Shown piece by piece: positions 1 to 9,338 of a stretch of 64,000 bases of DNA. The position numbers were made by a program, and so were the translations under genes. Origin of the DNA: Martinezella rhizogenes. GTDB lineage: Bacteria; Pseudomonadota; Alphaproteobacteria; Rhizobiales; Rhizobiaceae. The number at the start of each line of letters is the position of its first letter. Positions within the stretch are counted from its first letter, which is position 1. The notes below the pieces were generated by a model that was given only the letters and a program-made list of their open reading frames with translations, was not told the DNA's origin and ran no database searches. The DNA is taken from NCBI RefSeq assembly GCF_007002745.1, contig NZ_SGNY01000004.1:310001-374000 (forward strand). Reading direction: 5' to 3'.

Positions 1-540
1 AAATCGGTGCGTCAGCACCTTGCCCGCATGCTGCACCAGAACCCGCAGAATATCATACTCCTTGGGCGAAAGTTTCACCTCGCGGTCCTCCACCTTGACG
101 ATGCGCCGGACGAGATCGACCGAAAGATCGCCGGTTTGGAATACCGGTCTTTCCCCCTGGCTCTGCAGGCGGTGGCGCAGGGCGACGCGGATGCGGGCGA
201 CAAGCTCGTTCATGCCGAAGGGCTTGCTTATATAGTCATCCGCCCCCAGTTCCAGCGCCTTGACGATACCTGCCTCATCCGTGCGGCTGGAGAGAATGAT
301 GACCGGCAACGCCAGTCCTTCGCCACGCCATTTCGCCAGCAGATCATGCCCCGACATGTCAGGCAGGCCCAGATCGAGAATGACGAGATCGGGCTTGTCC
401 TGCTCGACGAGCTCCATCGCCACCTTGGCATTCATGGCCTCGCTCACCGCATATCCTTGCGTCGACAGCCCCACCCGCAAAAGCTTGCGGATCGGCGGTT
501 CATCGTCGACGATCAGAATGCGGACGGCGGAATTGGTCAT
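1..540 (-). CDS. kdpE: KdpE response regulator, 3' end cut by window edge
   Basis: OmpR/PhoB-type response regulator that receives phosphate from KdpD and activates the kdp operon when K+ is limiting. 180 codons are present; about 45 C-terminal residues lie beyond base 1. The receiver domain shows the acidic pair in LIVDDEPP, the phospho-acceptor Asp in LVILDLGLPD (about residue 53) and the conserved Lys in ISKPF. The start of the winged helix follows (LSPKEYDILRVLVQHAGKVL). The ATG at 540 has a GGGAG Shine-Dalgarno eight bases upstream. It sits 60 bp after kdpD, in the usual kdpDE order, and is probably co-transcribed with it. Confidence 0.95.
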   Translation of the reverse strand, partial: MTNSAVRILIVDDEPPIRKLLRVGLSTQGYAVSEAMNAKVAMELVEQDKPDLVILDLGLPDMSGHDLLAKWRGEGLALPVIILSSRTDEAGIVKALELGADDYISKPFGMNELVARIRVALRHRLQSQGERPVFQTGDLSVDLVRRIVKVEDREVKLSPKEYDILRVLVQHAGKVLTHRF

Positions 541-600
541 TCCCGATCTCCCTTAGCGGCACGGCAAAGCACGTGAATGATTCTCTTCTGAAATCGCGCC

Positions 601-3303
601 CTAATCATGATCTAGCACGGGAGCGTCAGGGGAAGCGGGCAGGCTTATGATAAATTGCGCGCCTGAGCGACCTGACCTGTTCTCCGCCCGGATCGACCCG
701 CCCATGGCCTCGATGAAACCCTTGCAGATGGATAGCCCGAGACCCGTGCCGGCCTGCACATGGTCCACCTTGCGCACCCGGTAAAAACTGTCGAACACCC
801 GCTCTGTATCATCAGGGGGAATGCCCGGCCCCTCATCCGCAACGGACAGGAAGACGTGCCTGCCCTGTCGCCACCCTCTGATCTCGATGGCCGTCTGTTC
901 AGGTGCGTATTTGGCAGCGTTGTCGATCAGATTAAACAACACCTGCTCGAAAAGCACCGGATCGACCTTCAGCATCGGCAGATCAGAGGGAATATCGAGA
1001 ACGATCTCATGCCGGACAACGATTTTCGCCGCGCGCGAAAGCGCCGTGCCGACCATATCACCAACAAAATGCAGCCCGTAATTCGGTTCCATCGCACCTG
1101 AGCCAATTCTTGTCATATCCAGCAGATTGGAGATGAAACGGTTCAGCCGCTCGGACTCCTCAATGATCGTCGAAAGTAACTCTGTTCGCGCATCTGGCGG
1201 GATGTCGTCGGCAAAATCCTTGAGCGTTCCGGCAGACCCTAGAATGGCGGCAAGTGGCGTCTTCAGGTCGTGGGAAATGGAGGTAAGGAGAGCGGTGCGC
1301 AGCCGGTCGGTTTCCGCCGCGAGCCTTGCCCTGTCGACGTCCGAGACAAGCTGGATACGTTCAACGGCAAGCCCCGCCTGATCGGCAAGCGCATCGAACA
1401 GCCGCTGCTGTTCGGGTGTCAAAAGCGGGCCCACCCGGTCGTCATCCAGCCCCACCACGCCGATGGCGCCGCTGCCGGTGCGTAACGGCAGATAAAGGCG
1501 CTTGGCACCCGGCAGCGTATCCGCACCGCGGCCGGTGGCTCTGTTATGCTCCCATGCCCATTGCGCAGCGGCAATATCGGCATCCGCCAGCGTATCATCC
1601 GGCGGATACCCCGCCTTGACGGTAATCGTATTGTTTTCCGGCAGCAGCAGAACGACCCGGACCTTCAGCATCGAAGCCATCTGGTAAGCGGTTGCCCACA
1701 ACACATCATCCAGTGTGCCCGTGCCCGCCAGTTTTTTCGAGAACAGATAGAGGTCCTCGGTCGTGCGTGCCCTCGCCCGCGCCGACGCCGCCTGCCTCTG
1801 CACCGCGACGGCCAGATTGGAGGCAACCAGGGCCACCCCGAAATAAAACAGCAGCGCCACGACGCTGTCCGGCGCGCTCACCGTCAGCGTGTAACGCGGC
1901 TCCAGAAAGAAGAAGTTGAAGGCGAAGGCGCCAAGCAGCGAGGCATAAAGTGCCGGCCCCAGCCCGCCGCGCACGGCCGCAGCCAGAACCGCCATCAGGA
2001 AGACCAGCGCCAGGTTCCGGACGTCGAGCATCTGGTCCAGCCCGATGCCGACAACGATAGCCACGGCCACCAGCAGCGTACTGCTGAGATAGGCCTTGAT
2101 CCGATTGCCAAGGCGCGGAGATGCCTGCTTTACCGTCGGTGCCGGCTTTTCCGCCGTCTTGTCGCCGGAAATGACGTGGACGCTAATATCACCCGCATGG
2201 TCGATCAATTCATGGGTGAGAGAGCGCTGAAACAGGCGCTGCCACCAGTTCTTTTTCGGACGGCCGATGATGATGTGAGTGAAATTATTGGCGTTTGCAT
2301 AGGCGATGATCTCACGTGTCAGATCAAGTGCCGGCAGGGTTACCGTCTCGCCGCCCAGCTTCTCGGCAAGCCGCATGGTGCCGGCCAGCCGGTCCTTCTC
2401 CGCCTCCGATAGTTGCTGCGAACGCGGCGTATCGAGATGCAGCGCCGTCCATGGCGCGCGCAGCCGGTCTGCCTGCCTTCGGGCATAACGCACCAAACCC
2501 GGGCCGTTGCCGCCGTGGTCCAGACAGACCAGAACCCGGTCTCCAGCAGCCCACGGGCCGGAAATGGCATGCGACTGCATGTGGTTGAGCAACTGCTCGT
2601 CCACCCGTTGCGCCGTGCGTCGCAGCGCCAGTTCACGCAACGCCGTCAGGTTGCCGCGCGAGAAATAATTCTCGATGGCGCGCCGCGCGGTGCGGGGCAT
2701 GTAGACCTTGCCATCCTGCAGGCGTTTCAGCAGATCATCGGGGGTGATGTCGATGATTTCGACATCGTCGGCCCTGTCGATGATGCTGTCAGGCACGGTT
2801 TCTCGCACGCGGATGCGGGTGATCTGCGCCACCACATCATTCAGGCTTTCGACATGCTGGATGTTCAGCGTCGTATAGACGTCTATTCCCTGTGCGAGGA
2901 TTTCCTGAACATCCATATAGCGCTTGGGGTGGCGGCTGCCGGCGGCATTGGTATGCGCCAGTTCATCAACCAGCACCAGAGCGGGGCGGCGGGCGAGTAT
3001 CGCATCGAGATCCATCTCCTCCAGTATCTGACCGCGATAATCGATGCGCTTGCGGGCGATCACCTCCAGCCCTTCGACCAACGCCTCGGTTTCGCGGCGG
3101 CCATGGGTTTCCACGACGCCGATGATCGTGTCGACGCCATCCGCAAGCTTCGCACGGCCGGACATCAGCATTTCATAGGTCTTGCCGACGCCGGGGGCTG
3201 CACCCAGAAAAATCTTCAGCCGGCCCCGTGCCTCGCGCCGGGCATTTTCCAGCAGCGCATCGGGCGACGGTCGGCTCGGCATATTGCTGATATCGTCAGG
3301 CAT
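601..3303 (-). CDS. kdpD: KdpD osmosensitive K+ sensor histidine kinase
   Basis: Membrane sensor kinase of the KdpDE system (900 aa, normal family length). In order: N-terminal KdpD domain with Walker A GAAPGVGKT (residues 34-42) and Walker B-like ALVLVDELAHTN; a universal-stress-like domain (about 250-380); four clustered membrane segments (about 405-500); a GAF-like domain; HisKA with the phospho-acceptor His in SISHDLKTPL (about residue 678); and HATPase_c with the N box NLIDNAAKY, then DEGPGIP and GTGLGLSI. The ATG at 3303 has GGTGGG just upstream; an in-frame GTG at 3312 is the alternative start. It follows kdpC by about 55 bp, and a perfect hairpin lies in the gap. Confidence 0.96.
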   Translation of the reverse strand: MPDDISNMPSRPSPDALLENARREARGRLKIFLGAAPGVGKTYEMLMSGRAKLADGVDTIIGVVETHGRRETEALVEGLEVIARKRIDYRGQILEEMDLDAILARRPALVLVDELAHTNAAGSRHPKRYMDVQEILAQGIDVYTTLNIQHVESLNDVVAQITRIRVRETVPDSIIDRADDVEIIDITPDDLLKRLQDGKVYMPRTARRAIENYFSRGNLTALRELALRRTAQRVDEQLLNHMQSHAISGPWAAGDRVLVCLDHGGNGPGLVRYARRQADRLRAPWTALHLDTPRSQQLSEAEKDRLAGTMRLAEKLGGETVTLPALDLTREIIAYANANNFTHIIIGRPKKNWWQRLFQRSLTHELIDHAGDISVHVISGDKTAEKPAPTVKQASPRLGNRIKAYLSSTLLVAVAIVVGIGLDQMLDVRNLALVFLMAVLAAAVRGGLGPALYASLLGAFAFNFFFLEPRYTLTVSAPDSVVALLFYFGVALVASNLAVAVQRQAASARARARTTEDLYLFSKKLAGTGTLDDVLWATAYQMASMLKVRVVLLLPENNTITVKAGYPPDDTLADADIAAAQWAWEHNRATGRGADTLPGAKRLYLPLRTGSGAIGVVGLDDDRVGPLLTPEQQRLFDALADQAGLAVERIQLVSDVDRARLAAETDRLRTALLTSISHDLKTPLAAILGSAGTLKDFADDIPPDARTELLSTIIEESERLNRFISNLLDMTRIGSGAMEPNYGLHFVGDMVGTALSRAAKIVVRHEIVLDIPSDLPMLKVDPVLFEQVLFNLIDNAAKYAPEQTAIEIRGWRQGRHVFLSVADEGPGIPPDDTERVFDSFYRVRKVDHVQAGTGLGLSICKGFIEAMGGSIRAENRSGRSGAQFIISLPASPDAPVLDHD

Positions 3304-3323
3304 ATAACCCACCAGTGGTCGAA

Positions 3324-3349
3324 GCTATGGCTTCCGAAGAAGCCATAGC
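3324..3349 (-). promoter_or_regulatory. Intercistronic hairpin between kdpC and kdpD
   Basis: GCTATGGCTTC and GAAGCCATAGC form a perfect 11-bp stem around a 4-base CGAA loop. It lies downstream of the kdpC stop and 20 bp before the kdpD start. No T-run follows on the transcribed strand, so it is more likely a processing or stability element, or a partial attenuator, than a full terminator. It could set a lower level of KdpDE relative to the pump subunits. Confidence 0.6.
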
Positions 3350-3358
3350 CATTTCAGT

Positions 3359-3925
3359 TCATGAGCCGGCTGCGTCAAGAGCCATGTTGAGCGCCAGTAC
3401 ATTTACGACGGGTTCGCCCATGAAGCCCAGTTCCGGTCCCTCGACATGACGCTCGACAATGGCACGCAACGCGGTTTCATCCATGCCCCTTGCCTTTGCG
3501 ACGCGCGCAACCTGAAAATAGGCGGCCTCAGGCGAAACATGCGGGTCGAGACCGCTGCCCGATGCCGTCACCAGATCGGCCGGCACTTCGGCTGCCGGGT
3601 TTTCGGCTTTCGCGGTCTCATAATCCTGTTTCACCCGGTCGATCAGCTTGGCGCTGGTCGGGCCAAGATTGGAGCCGGAAGAGGAGGCAGCATTATACCC
3701 GTCACCAGCGGCCGACGGCCTGCCGTGGAAATATTTCTCACCGGTGAAGGCCTGTCCGATCAATTGCGAACCCACCACGCTGCCGTTTTTCTCGATCAGG
3801 CTGCCATTGGCCTGAAAGGGAAAGAGCGCTTGCGCAAGGCCCGTCATGCCCAGCGGATAGGCAAGGCCGGTGATGGCGGTGGTGGCAAGGATCAGCACCA
3901 GTGCGGGACGAAACTGTCTAAACAT
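3359..3925 (-). CDS. kdpC: K+-transporting ATPase subunit KdpC
   Basis: Accessory subunit of the KdpFABC K+ pump (188 aa, typical length). One N-terminal membrane helix (about residues 8-30, [20 protein letters not shown]) precedes a periplasmic domain with family motifs [15 protein letters not shown] and [14 protein letters not shown]. The ATG at 3925 has GGAGTAAAGACA upstream. It begins 12 bp after the kdpB stop, so the two are surely co-transcribed. KdpC is thought to help KdpB bind ATP. Confidence 0.96.
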   Translation of the reverse strand: MFRQFRPALVLILATTAITGLAYPLGMTGLAQALFPFQANGSLIEKNGSVVGSQLIGQAFTGEKYFHGRPSAAGDGYNAASSSGSNLGPTSAKLIDRVKQDYETAKAENPAAEVPADLVTASGSGLDPHVSPEAAYFQVARVAKARGMDETALRAIVERHVEGPELGFMGEPVVNVLALNMALDAAGS

Positions 3926-3937
3926 TGTCTTTACTCC

Positions 3938-6022
3938 TCAGGCAAGACCAAGCGCCGTAATGGCGAGGTCGATGGCCTTGATGCCGATAAAGGGAACGAT
4001 GATGCCGCCGAGGCCATAAATGACCAGATTGCGCGACAGCAGCGCGCCGGCGCCGATCGGACGGTATTTGACGCCCTTCAACGACAGCGGGATGAGCGCG
4101 ATGATGATCAGCGCGTTGAAGATGATGGCGGAAAGGATCGCGCTTTGCGGCGTCGAAAGCCCCATGACGTTCAGGACGCCAAGCTGCGGATAGAGCACCA
4201 GGAACATTGCCGGAATGATGGCGAAATATTTGGCGATATCGTTGGCGATGGAGAATGTCGTCAGCGCGCCGCGCGTCATCAGCAACTGCTTGCCGATTTC
4301 GACGATCTCGATGAGCTTGGTCGGGTCGCTGTCGAGATCGACCATATTGCCCGCCTCGCGCGCCGCCACCGTGCCGGTGTTCATGGCGACGCCGACATCG
4401 GCCTGCGCCAGCGCCGGGGCGTCGTTGGTGCCGTCGCCGCACATGGCGACGAGCTTGCCCTTGGCTTGCTCCTCGCGGATCAGCTCCAGCTTGTTTTCCG
4501 GTGTCGCCTGGGCAAGGAAATCATCGACGCCTGCTTCCGCCGCAATGGCAGCAGCCGTCATCGGATTGTCGCCGGTGATCATGACGGTGCGGATGCCCAT
4601 GCGGCGAAGCTCGGCGAAACGCTCGCGAATGCCGCCCTTGACGATATCCTTCAACTGCACGACGCCGAGCAGTTTTCCGTCCCGCACCACGGCAAGCGGC
4701 GTGCCGCCAGCCTTGGCGATCTCTTCCGCGATGGCACGGATCCCACGCGCGGCATCGGTTTCAGTTTTGACGGCCAACGCCGCATTGCCCTGTTGTGCAA
4801 CGCCGCCATCGACATAGGACAGCACGGCATCGACGGCACCCTTGCGAATGGAGGCGCCCTCAAAATCGATGCCGCTCATGCGGGTCTGGGCGGTGAACGG
4901 CACGAAGGTGGCATGCAGCTTCTGCATGTCGCGGGCGCGGATGCCGTATTTTTCCTTGGCGAGAACGACGATGGAGCGGCCTTCCGGCGTCTCATCGGCA
5001 AGCGAGGCGAGCTGTGCGGCATCGGCAAGCTCCTGTTCGGAAACGCTGGCGATGGGCCGAAACTCGGTCGCCTGCCGGTTGCCGAGCGTGATGGTGCCGG
5101 TCTTGTCCAGCAACAGCGTATCGACGTCACCTGCCGCTTCGACGGCGCGGCCGGACATGGCAAGCACGTTGAAGCGCACCAGCCTGTCCATGCCGGCAAT
5201 ACCGATGGCGGACAGAAGAGCGCCGATGGTTGTCGGGATGAGCGTCACAAACAGCGCTACCAGAACGATGATCGGGATGGAGCCACCGGCATAGGTCGCG
5301 AAACTTGGAATCGTCGCGGTGGCCAGAACGAAGATCAGTGTCATGCCCGCGAGCAGGATGTTGAGCGCGATCTCGTTCGGTGTCTTCTGGCGCTCGGCAC
5401 CTTCGACCAGCGAAATCATCCGGTCGAGGAAGGTGGAGCCTGCGGCAGCGGTGATGCGCACCCTTATCCAGTCCGACAAAACCTGCGTGCCGCCTGTGAC
5501 AGCCGAGCGGTCGCCGCCGGATTCGCGGATAACAGGGGCGGATTCACCTGTTATCGCCGCCTCGTTGACGGAGGCGACACCTTCGACGACTTCGCCATCC
5601 GAGGGGATGATATCGCCGGCTTCCACCAGCACGATATCATTCACCTTCAGGCTGGTGCCCGCCACCATCTTATACTGGCTGCGGTCATCGCCGGTCAGCA
5701 GTTTCGCCTGGGTTTCGGTGCGGGTCCGGCGCAGCGAATCCGCCTGCGCCTTGCCGCGCCCTTCGGCAACGGCTTCGGCAAAATTGGCAAACAGCACGGT
5801 GAACCAGAGCCAGAGGTTGATCTGGAAGGAAAAGCCGAGATTGCCGCTGCCGATGATCAGATCGCGGATGAAGAGCACGGTCGTCAGCACCGAGACCGTC
5901 GCCACGACGAACATGACCGGGTTGCGGGCAAGCGTGCGCGGATTGAGCTTTTTGAATGCGGCGGCAATGGCCGGCACGAGAATGCGAGAATCGAGGATGC
6001 TCGCTTGTTTGGACTGGCTCAT
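3938..6022 (-). CDS. kdpB: K+-transporting P-type ATPase catalytic subunit KdpB
   Basis: ATP-hydrolysing subunit of KdpFABC (694 aa from the chosen start, close to the usual 680). It has the phosphorylation motif [13 protein letters not shown], the actuator motif AITGESAPV, the nucleotide-binding KGAVDAVL, and the hinge motifs [10 protein letters not shown] and [24 protein letters not shown] (split here across two blocks of motif). Several membrane segments lie at the N-terminus, middle and C-terminus. The reading frame extends 41 codons further upstream, but the ATG at 6022 (MSQSKQASI) has GGAG six bases before it and matches the family N-terminus. The extension would overlap the small ORF at 6067-6231. 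Confidence 0.96.
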   Translation of the reverse strand: MSQSKQASILDSRILVPAIAAAFKKLNPRTLARNPVMFVVATVSVLTTVLFIRDLIIGSGNLGFSFQINLWLWFTVLFANFAEAVAEGRGKAQADSLRRTRTETQAKLLTGDDRSQYKMVAGTSLKVNDIVLVEAGDIIPSDGEVVEGVASVNEAAITGESAPVIRESGGDRSAVTGGTQVLSDWIRVRITAAAGSTFLDRMISLVEGAERQKTPNEIALNILLAGMTLIFVLATATIPSFATYAGGSIPIIVLVALFVTLIPTTIGALLSAIGIAGMDRLVRFNVLAMSGRAVEAAGDVDTLLLDKTGTITLGNRQATEFRPIASVSEQELADAAQLASLADETPEGRSIVVLAKEKYGIRARDMQKLHATFVPFTAQTRMSGIDFEGASIRKGAVDAVLSYVDGGVAQQGNAALAVKTETDAARGIRAIAEEIAKAGGTPLAVVRDGKLLGVVQLKDIVKGGIRERFAELRRMGIRTVMITGDNPMTAAAIAAEAGVDDFLAQATPENKLELIREEQAKGKLVAMCGDGTNDAPALAQADVGVAMNTGTVAAREAGNMVDLDSDPTKLIEIVEIGKQLLMTRGALTTFSIANDIAKYFAIIPAMFLVLYPQLGVLNVMGLSTPQSAILSAIIFNALIIIALIPLSLKGVKYRPIGAGALLSRNLVIYGLGGIIVPFIGIKAIDLAITALGLA

Positions 6023-6066
6023 GGAGAGGCTCCAGCGTTTGAAACAGGGCGACCGATAAGGGTCGA

Positions 6067-6231
6067 TCAGCCCGTGAGAACTTCGAGAGCGACGACGGCG
6101 GCGAACAGGGCCGCCATCATCGCAAGAATGAGATTGGACGCGCACCAGCCGCCGGGACCGGCGCTCCTTTTGACGGGAGCACCAGTGCGGACGGGAAGGT
6201 TGCGTCGGTATCGAGGGGTGTCATTGGTCAT
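6067..6231 (-). CDS. Small putative membrane protein between kdpA and kdpB
   Basis: A 54-codon frame ([10 protein letters not shown]... to ...VALEVLTG, then stop) fills the kdpA-kdpB gap exactly. It begins 9 bp after the kdpA stop and ends 44 bp before the kdpB start. The first 30 residues are basic and polar; residues 32-53 form one strongly hydrophobic helix ([20 protein letters not shown]). This arrangement resembles a small single-span subunit, though it does not look like KdpF, which is present separately. I do not recognise a family. Position and topology support a real gene; the ribosome-binding site is weak. Confidence 0.5.
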   Translation of the reverse strand: MTNDTPRYRRNLPVRTGAPVKRSAGPGGWCASNLILAMMAALFAAVVALEVLTG

Positions 6232-6240
6232 CGTGCCACC

Positions 6241-7944
6241 TCAAAAGACCTGGCCCGCTGCCATCACCAGGTGTTCCGCCACCGGACCAAGCGCCAGCGC
6301 CGGCAGGAAGGTGAGGCCACCGACAATCAGGATCGTGCCGACAAGCAGGCCGACAAACAGCGGACCATCGGTCGGGAAGGTGCCGGCCGATGCCGGAACG
6401 GTCTTCTTGGTGACCAGCGAACCGGCAATGGCCAGTGCCGGAATGATCACCAGAAAACGCCCCATCAGCATGCCGAAACCAAGGGTAATGTTGTACCAGG
6501 TGGTATTGCCGGTGAGACCGCCGAAAGCCGAGCCGTTATTGGCAGCTGCCGAAGTATAGGCATAGAGGATCTCGGAGAAACCGTGCGGTCCAGCCGTGCC
6601 GATCGACGCCACCGCCGATGGCAGGACCGTCGCCGTGGCGGTGAAAGCCAGCATGGCGAGCGGCAGGCAGAGGATGGCCAGAATCGCCATCTTCATTTCC
6701 TTGTCCTCGATCTTCTTGCCGAGATATTCCGGTGTGCGGCCAACCATCAGACCCGCCACGAAGATGGCGATGATGATGAACAGCAGAATACCGTAGAAAC
6801 CCGCGCCGACACCGCCGACGATCACTTCACCCAACTGCATGTTGATGAGCGGGACGAGACCGCCAAGCGCCGTGAAACTGCCATGCATGGCGTTGACCGC
6901 GCCGCAGGACGCGGCTGTGGTGATGACCGCAAACAGCGACGAAAGCGCCACGCCGAAGCGGACCTCCTTGCCTTCCATATTGCCGCCCGCAAGACCAAAG
7001 CCGTGCATCAGCGGATTTCCGGCCGCTTCCGCCCAATAGGTGACGGCGACGCCGGCGATGAACAGAACGCCCATGGCCGAAAGGATCGCCCAGCCCTGGC
7101 GCTGGTTGCCCACCATTCGCCCGAAGACATTGGTGAAGGCCGCCCCGATCGCAAAGATCGAAACCATCTGGATCATGTTGGAAAAGGCATCAGGGTTTTC
7201 AAACGGATGCGCGGAATTGGCGTTGAAGAAACCGCCGCCATTGGTGCCGAGCATCTTGATCGCCAGCTGCGATGCCACCGGACCGACCGCAATCGTCTGC
7301 TGCGCACCTTCGAGCGTTTGTGCCGTGACATAGGCACCGAGCGTCTGCGGCACGCCGAGCCACACATAGACAAGGGTCAGTACGATGCAGAGGGGCAAAA
7401 GCACGTAGAGCGTCGCACGGATCATATCCACCCAGAAATTGCCGATGGCCTTGCCCGAAGCGCGCGAAAAGGCGCGGATGAGGCCGATGGCGATTGCCAT
7501 GCCCGTGGCGCCGGAAACAAAATTCTGCACGGTCAAACCAACCATCTGGGTCAGATAAGACATGGTGCTTTCGCCGCCATAATTCTGCCAGTTGGTATTG
7601 GTGACGAAGCTGACCGCCGTGTTGAACGACAGTTCCGGCCCGACGGACGGCATTGCCTGCGGATTATAAGGCAGCACGGCCTGAAAACGCATCAGCGCGT
7701 AAAGCAGGACAAAACCGAGGAGGTTGAAAAGCAGCATGGAGAACGCATAGGTCGTCCAGTGCTGTTCCTCGCGCTCACTTGTTCCGGCAAGGGCATAAAG
7801 GCCGCGCTCGACGGGGACAAGAACCGGCGAAAGCAGGGTGCGTTCACCACTAAAGACACGCGCCATATAGAAGCCGAGCGGCTTCACCAGCGCAAAAATG
7901 ATCCCGCAAAACAGCAGAATCTGAAACCATCCATTGAGGGTCAT
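6241..7944 (-). CDS. kdpA: K+-transporting ATPase channel-like subunit KdpA
   Basis: K+-binding and translocating subunit of KdpFABC (567 aa; the E. coli protein is 557). A superfamily-of-K+-transporter fold is indicated by about ten hydrophobic segments and by the four pore-loop regions: [53 protein letters not shown] and [15 protein letters not shown]. The ATG at 7944 follows kdpF by about 33 bp. The order kdpF-kdpA-kdpB-kdpC is kept, with an extra small ORF after kdpA. Confidence 0.97.
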   Translation of the reverse strand: MTLNGWFQILLFCGIIFALVKPLGFYMARVFSGERTLLSPVLVPVERGLYALAGTSEREEQHWTTYAFSMLLFNLLGFVLLYALMRFQAVLPYNPQAMPSVGPELSFNTAVSFVTNTNWQNYGGESTMSYLTQMVGLTVQNFVSGATGMAIAIGLIRAFSRASGKAIGNFWVDMIRATLYVLLPLCIVLTLVYVWLGVPQTLGAYVTAQTLEGAQQTIAVGPVASQLAIKMLGTNGGGFFNANSAHPFENPDAFSNMIQMVSIFAIGAAFTNVFGRMVGNQRQGWAILSAMGVLFIAGVAVTYWAEAAGNPLMHGFGLAGGNMEGKEVRFGVALSSLFAVITTAASCGAVNAMHGSFTALGGLVPLINMQLGEVIVGGVGAGFYGILLFIIIAIFVAGLMVGRTPEYLGKKIEDKEMKMAILAILCLPLAMLAFTATATVLPSAVASIGTAGPHGFSEILYAYTSAAANNGSAFGGLTGNTTWYNITLGFGMLMGRFLVIIPALAIAGSLVTKKTVPASAGTFPTDGPLFVGLLVGTILIVGGLTFLPALALGPVAEHLVMAAGQVF

Positions 7945-7977
7945 TGTATTGGACTTTCAATAGCCGCCGCTTCCCGA

Positions 7978-8067
7978 TCAGAAGCGTTCGGGGCGAATGA
8001 GAGCATAGGTGAGATAGGCGGCGATAAAGACGGTGACGGCACCGCTGAGGACATAGTCGAATATCAT
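7978..8067 (-). CDS. kdpF: K+-transporting ATPase small subunit KdpF
   Basis: 29-residue single-span peptide (MIFDYVLSGAVTVFIAAYLT, then YALIRPERF) with the hydrophobic helix and basic C-terminus ending in RPERF typical of KdpF. GGAGGCTGCG lies directly upstream of the ATG at 8067. It stabilises the KdpABC complex in the inner membrane. It starts 12 bp after the small ORF at 8080-8163 and precedes kdpA by 33 bp. Confidence 0.9.
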   Translation of the reverse strand: MIFDYVLSGAVTVFIAAYLTYALIRPERF

Positions 8068-8079
8068 CGCAGCCTCCGT

Positions 8080-8163
8080 CTAAAGCCGGTCGCAGGCGCG
8101 CGTATAGGCAAAGCAGAGAGCGAAAAACACCGTCGCTGCGCCGATCAGAACAAGGTCCATCAT
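8080..8163 (-). CDS. 27-residue membrane peptide heading the kdp operon
   Basis: A tiny frame (MMDLVLIGAATVFFALCFAY, then TRACDRL) with one hydrophobic helix and a short charged tail. An AAAGGAG Shine-Dalgarno lies about eight bases before the ATG at 8163, stronger than for most genes in the operon. It resembles KdpF in size and topology but has a different sequence, so it may be a second KdpF-like subunit or a regulator of the pump or of KdpD. I do not recognise a named family. Confidence 0.7.
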   Translation of the reverse strand: MMDLVLIGAATVFFALCFAYTRACDRL

Positions 8164-8201
8164 GATGGGACTCCTTTTTTCCACGAGGAGCCGGACAGGA
8201 A

Positions 8202-8233
8202 GAAAAGCGCCGCCATGTGGGACGTCGCTTTTC
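8202..8233 (-). promoter_or_regulatory. Inverted repeat in the putative kdp leader
   Basis: GAAAAGCG (8202-8209) and CGCTTTTC (8226-8233) form a perfect 8-bp stem around 16 bases, about 40 bp upstream of the first kdp-operon start codon. It could be a leader hairpin of the mRNA or a protein-binding site. A second, shorter repeat (CGAACC / GGTTCG, 8289-8307) lies further upstream. Confidence 0.35.
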
Positions 8234-8321
8234 ATTCTTTCTGGCTCAGGAAAGGAACACCATCCCTTCCCGAACAGAAGAATGCACCCGAACCGCATAA
8301 AGGTTCGAGACGGCCAAAATG

Positions 8322-8348
8322 GGAATAAAATAGGAATCCTATAGGAAT
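8322..8348 (-). promoter_or_regulatory. Three GGAAT repeats phased at 11 bp, possible KdpE box
   Basis: GGAAT occurs at 8322, 8333 and 8344, exactly 11 bp apart (ATTCC on the kdp-coding strand), about 160-185 bp upstream of the first kdp-operon start. OmpR/PhoB-type regulators such as KdpE bind direct repeats at helical spacing. The site also lies near the end of the convergently positioned asparaginase gene, so its assignment to kdp is an inference. Confidence 0.4.
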
Positions 8349-8353
8349 TTCGA

Positions 8354-8371
8354 TGCCCGCAGACGCGGGCA
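8354..8371 (-). terminator. Hairpin after the asparaginase gene
   Basis: TGCCCGC-AGAC-GCGGGCA is a perfect 7-bp GC-rich stem with a tetraloop, 14 bp downstream of the asparaginase stop codon. Only a modest T-rich stretch follows on the minus strand, so termination may be incomplete and kdp could receive some read-through. Confidence 0.5.
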
Positions 8372-8384
8372 CCGCTGCTGTTTC

Positions 8385-9338
8385 TTAGAGAGAAAGCGGC
8401 TCGCCGAAAGCGGAAACAATGGTTTCCGCGGTGCTTTTACCGGCCAGCAGCGCCGCCAGCAGAATGCGGGCCTGGCCTGGGCGAAGCGTGGAAGAATGCA
8501 CGGCACCGGCCGCGACAAGGTCATGTCCGCCACCGCCGCCGCCATAACTTGCGACAAGACGGCCTTCCGGCACACGGCTGGAAACGACGACAGGGACGCC
8601 ACGTTCCGCGCAACGTTTCACCGCCTCGGCAATAGCAGGATTGGCGTTACCGGAACCGAGCGCGGCGAGCACGATACCTCCAGCGCCCGCCTGCAGGCTC
8701 GCATCAATATGGGTGGCGTCACAGCCGGGATGGATGGCGACGATATCAACCCTGATATCGTTGACAGGAGCGACAAGGCTCGGCGCTGAGGCCTGAACCA
8801 ATGGTCGCGCCGAGCGAAAGGCGTCCGCCGCATCCGCACTCAGCTTGTAAAGCCCCCAGGCAGGCAGACAACGACCGCCGAAGGACAGAAGCACGCCCTT
8901 TGCGGCATTCTGCGGATCAAGCGCGGTTTCTATCGCCTGCGCCAGATTGGCCGGTCCGTCCGCATCCGGGTGGTCCGCCGTAAACTGTGCACCGGTGAAG
9001 ACCACCGGCTTGGTGAGACTATTCTGCAAATTGACGAGTAGCGAGGATTCTTCCATGGCGTCGGTGCCATGCAGAACAACGACGCCCGCCACCGCGGGGT
9101 CGTTAAGTTCCAAGCCTACCGCATCGCTGATGCGCTGCATGTCTGCCAATGTCAGGCTGGAGGAATCCTTGGCCATCAGATCGACCGGCTTCAGCCGGGC
9201 GCTGATCTGCGGCACCAGCGAAAGCAGGTCCTCGCCGGAAAGACTGGGCGTACTGGCGCCATCGGCACCACGCCGGCTGGCGATGGTGCCACCGGTGGCG
9301 ATGACCGCCACCAGTGAAGTTTCATCCTGCCCGCTCAA
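8385..9338 (-). CDS. ansA: L-asparaginase, cytoplasmic type
   Basis: Hydrolyses asparagine to aspartate and ammonia. 317 aa without a signal peptide. Both asparaginase/glutaminase signatures are present: the N-terminal catalytic-Thr region [12 protein letters not shown] (about residues 11-22) and [15 protein letters not shown] (about 85-99) with the Thr-Asp pair. The start is a TTG at 9338 whose bases overlap the TGA of the permease gene (TTGA), so translation is probably coupled; no in-frame ATG occurs for many residues. Together with the permease and aspartase genes it forms an asparagine-to-fumarate pathway. Confidence 0.9.
   Translation of the reverse strand: MSGQDETSLVAVIATGGTIASRRGADGASTPSLSGEDLLSLVPQISARLKPVDLMAKDSSSLTLADMQRISDAVGLELNDPAVAGVVVLHGTDAMEESSLLVNLQNSLTKPVVFTGAQFTADHPDADGPANLAQAIETALDPQNAAKGVLLSFGGRCLPAWGLYKLSADAADAFRSARPLVQASAPSLVAPVNDIRVDIVAIHPGCDATHIDASLQAGAGGIVLAALGSGNANPAIAEAVKRCAERGVPVVVSSRVPEGRLVASYGGGGGGHDLVAAGAVHSSTLRPGQARILLAALLAGKSTAETIVSAFGEPLSL

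Noticed and set aside
1..576. A 189-codon plus-strand frame at the left edge
   Set aside because: It lies opposite kdpE, whose receiver-domain motifs are unmistakable on the minus strand.
3446..6559. A plus-strand open frame of about 1037 codons opposite kdpC and kdpB
   Set aside because: Antisense to well-identified Kdp subunits; composition (Arg, His, Gly, Asp rich) is that of a GC-rich shadow frame, and there is no ribosome-binding site or family similarity.
6271..8328. A plus-strand open frame of about 685 codons opposite kdpA and kdpF
   Set aside because: Shadow of kdpA in a GC-rich genome; no recognisable domain.
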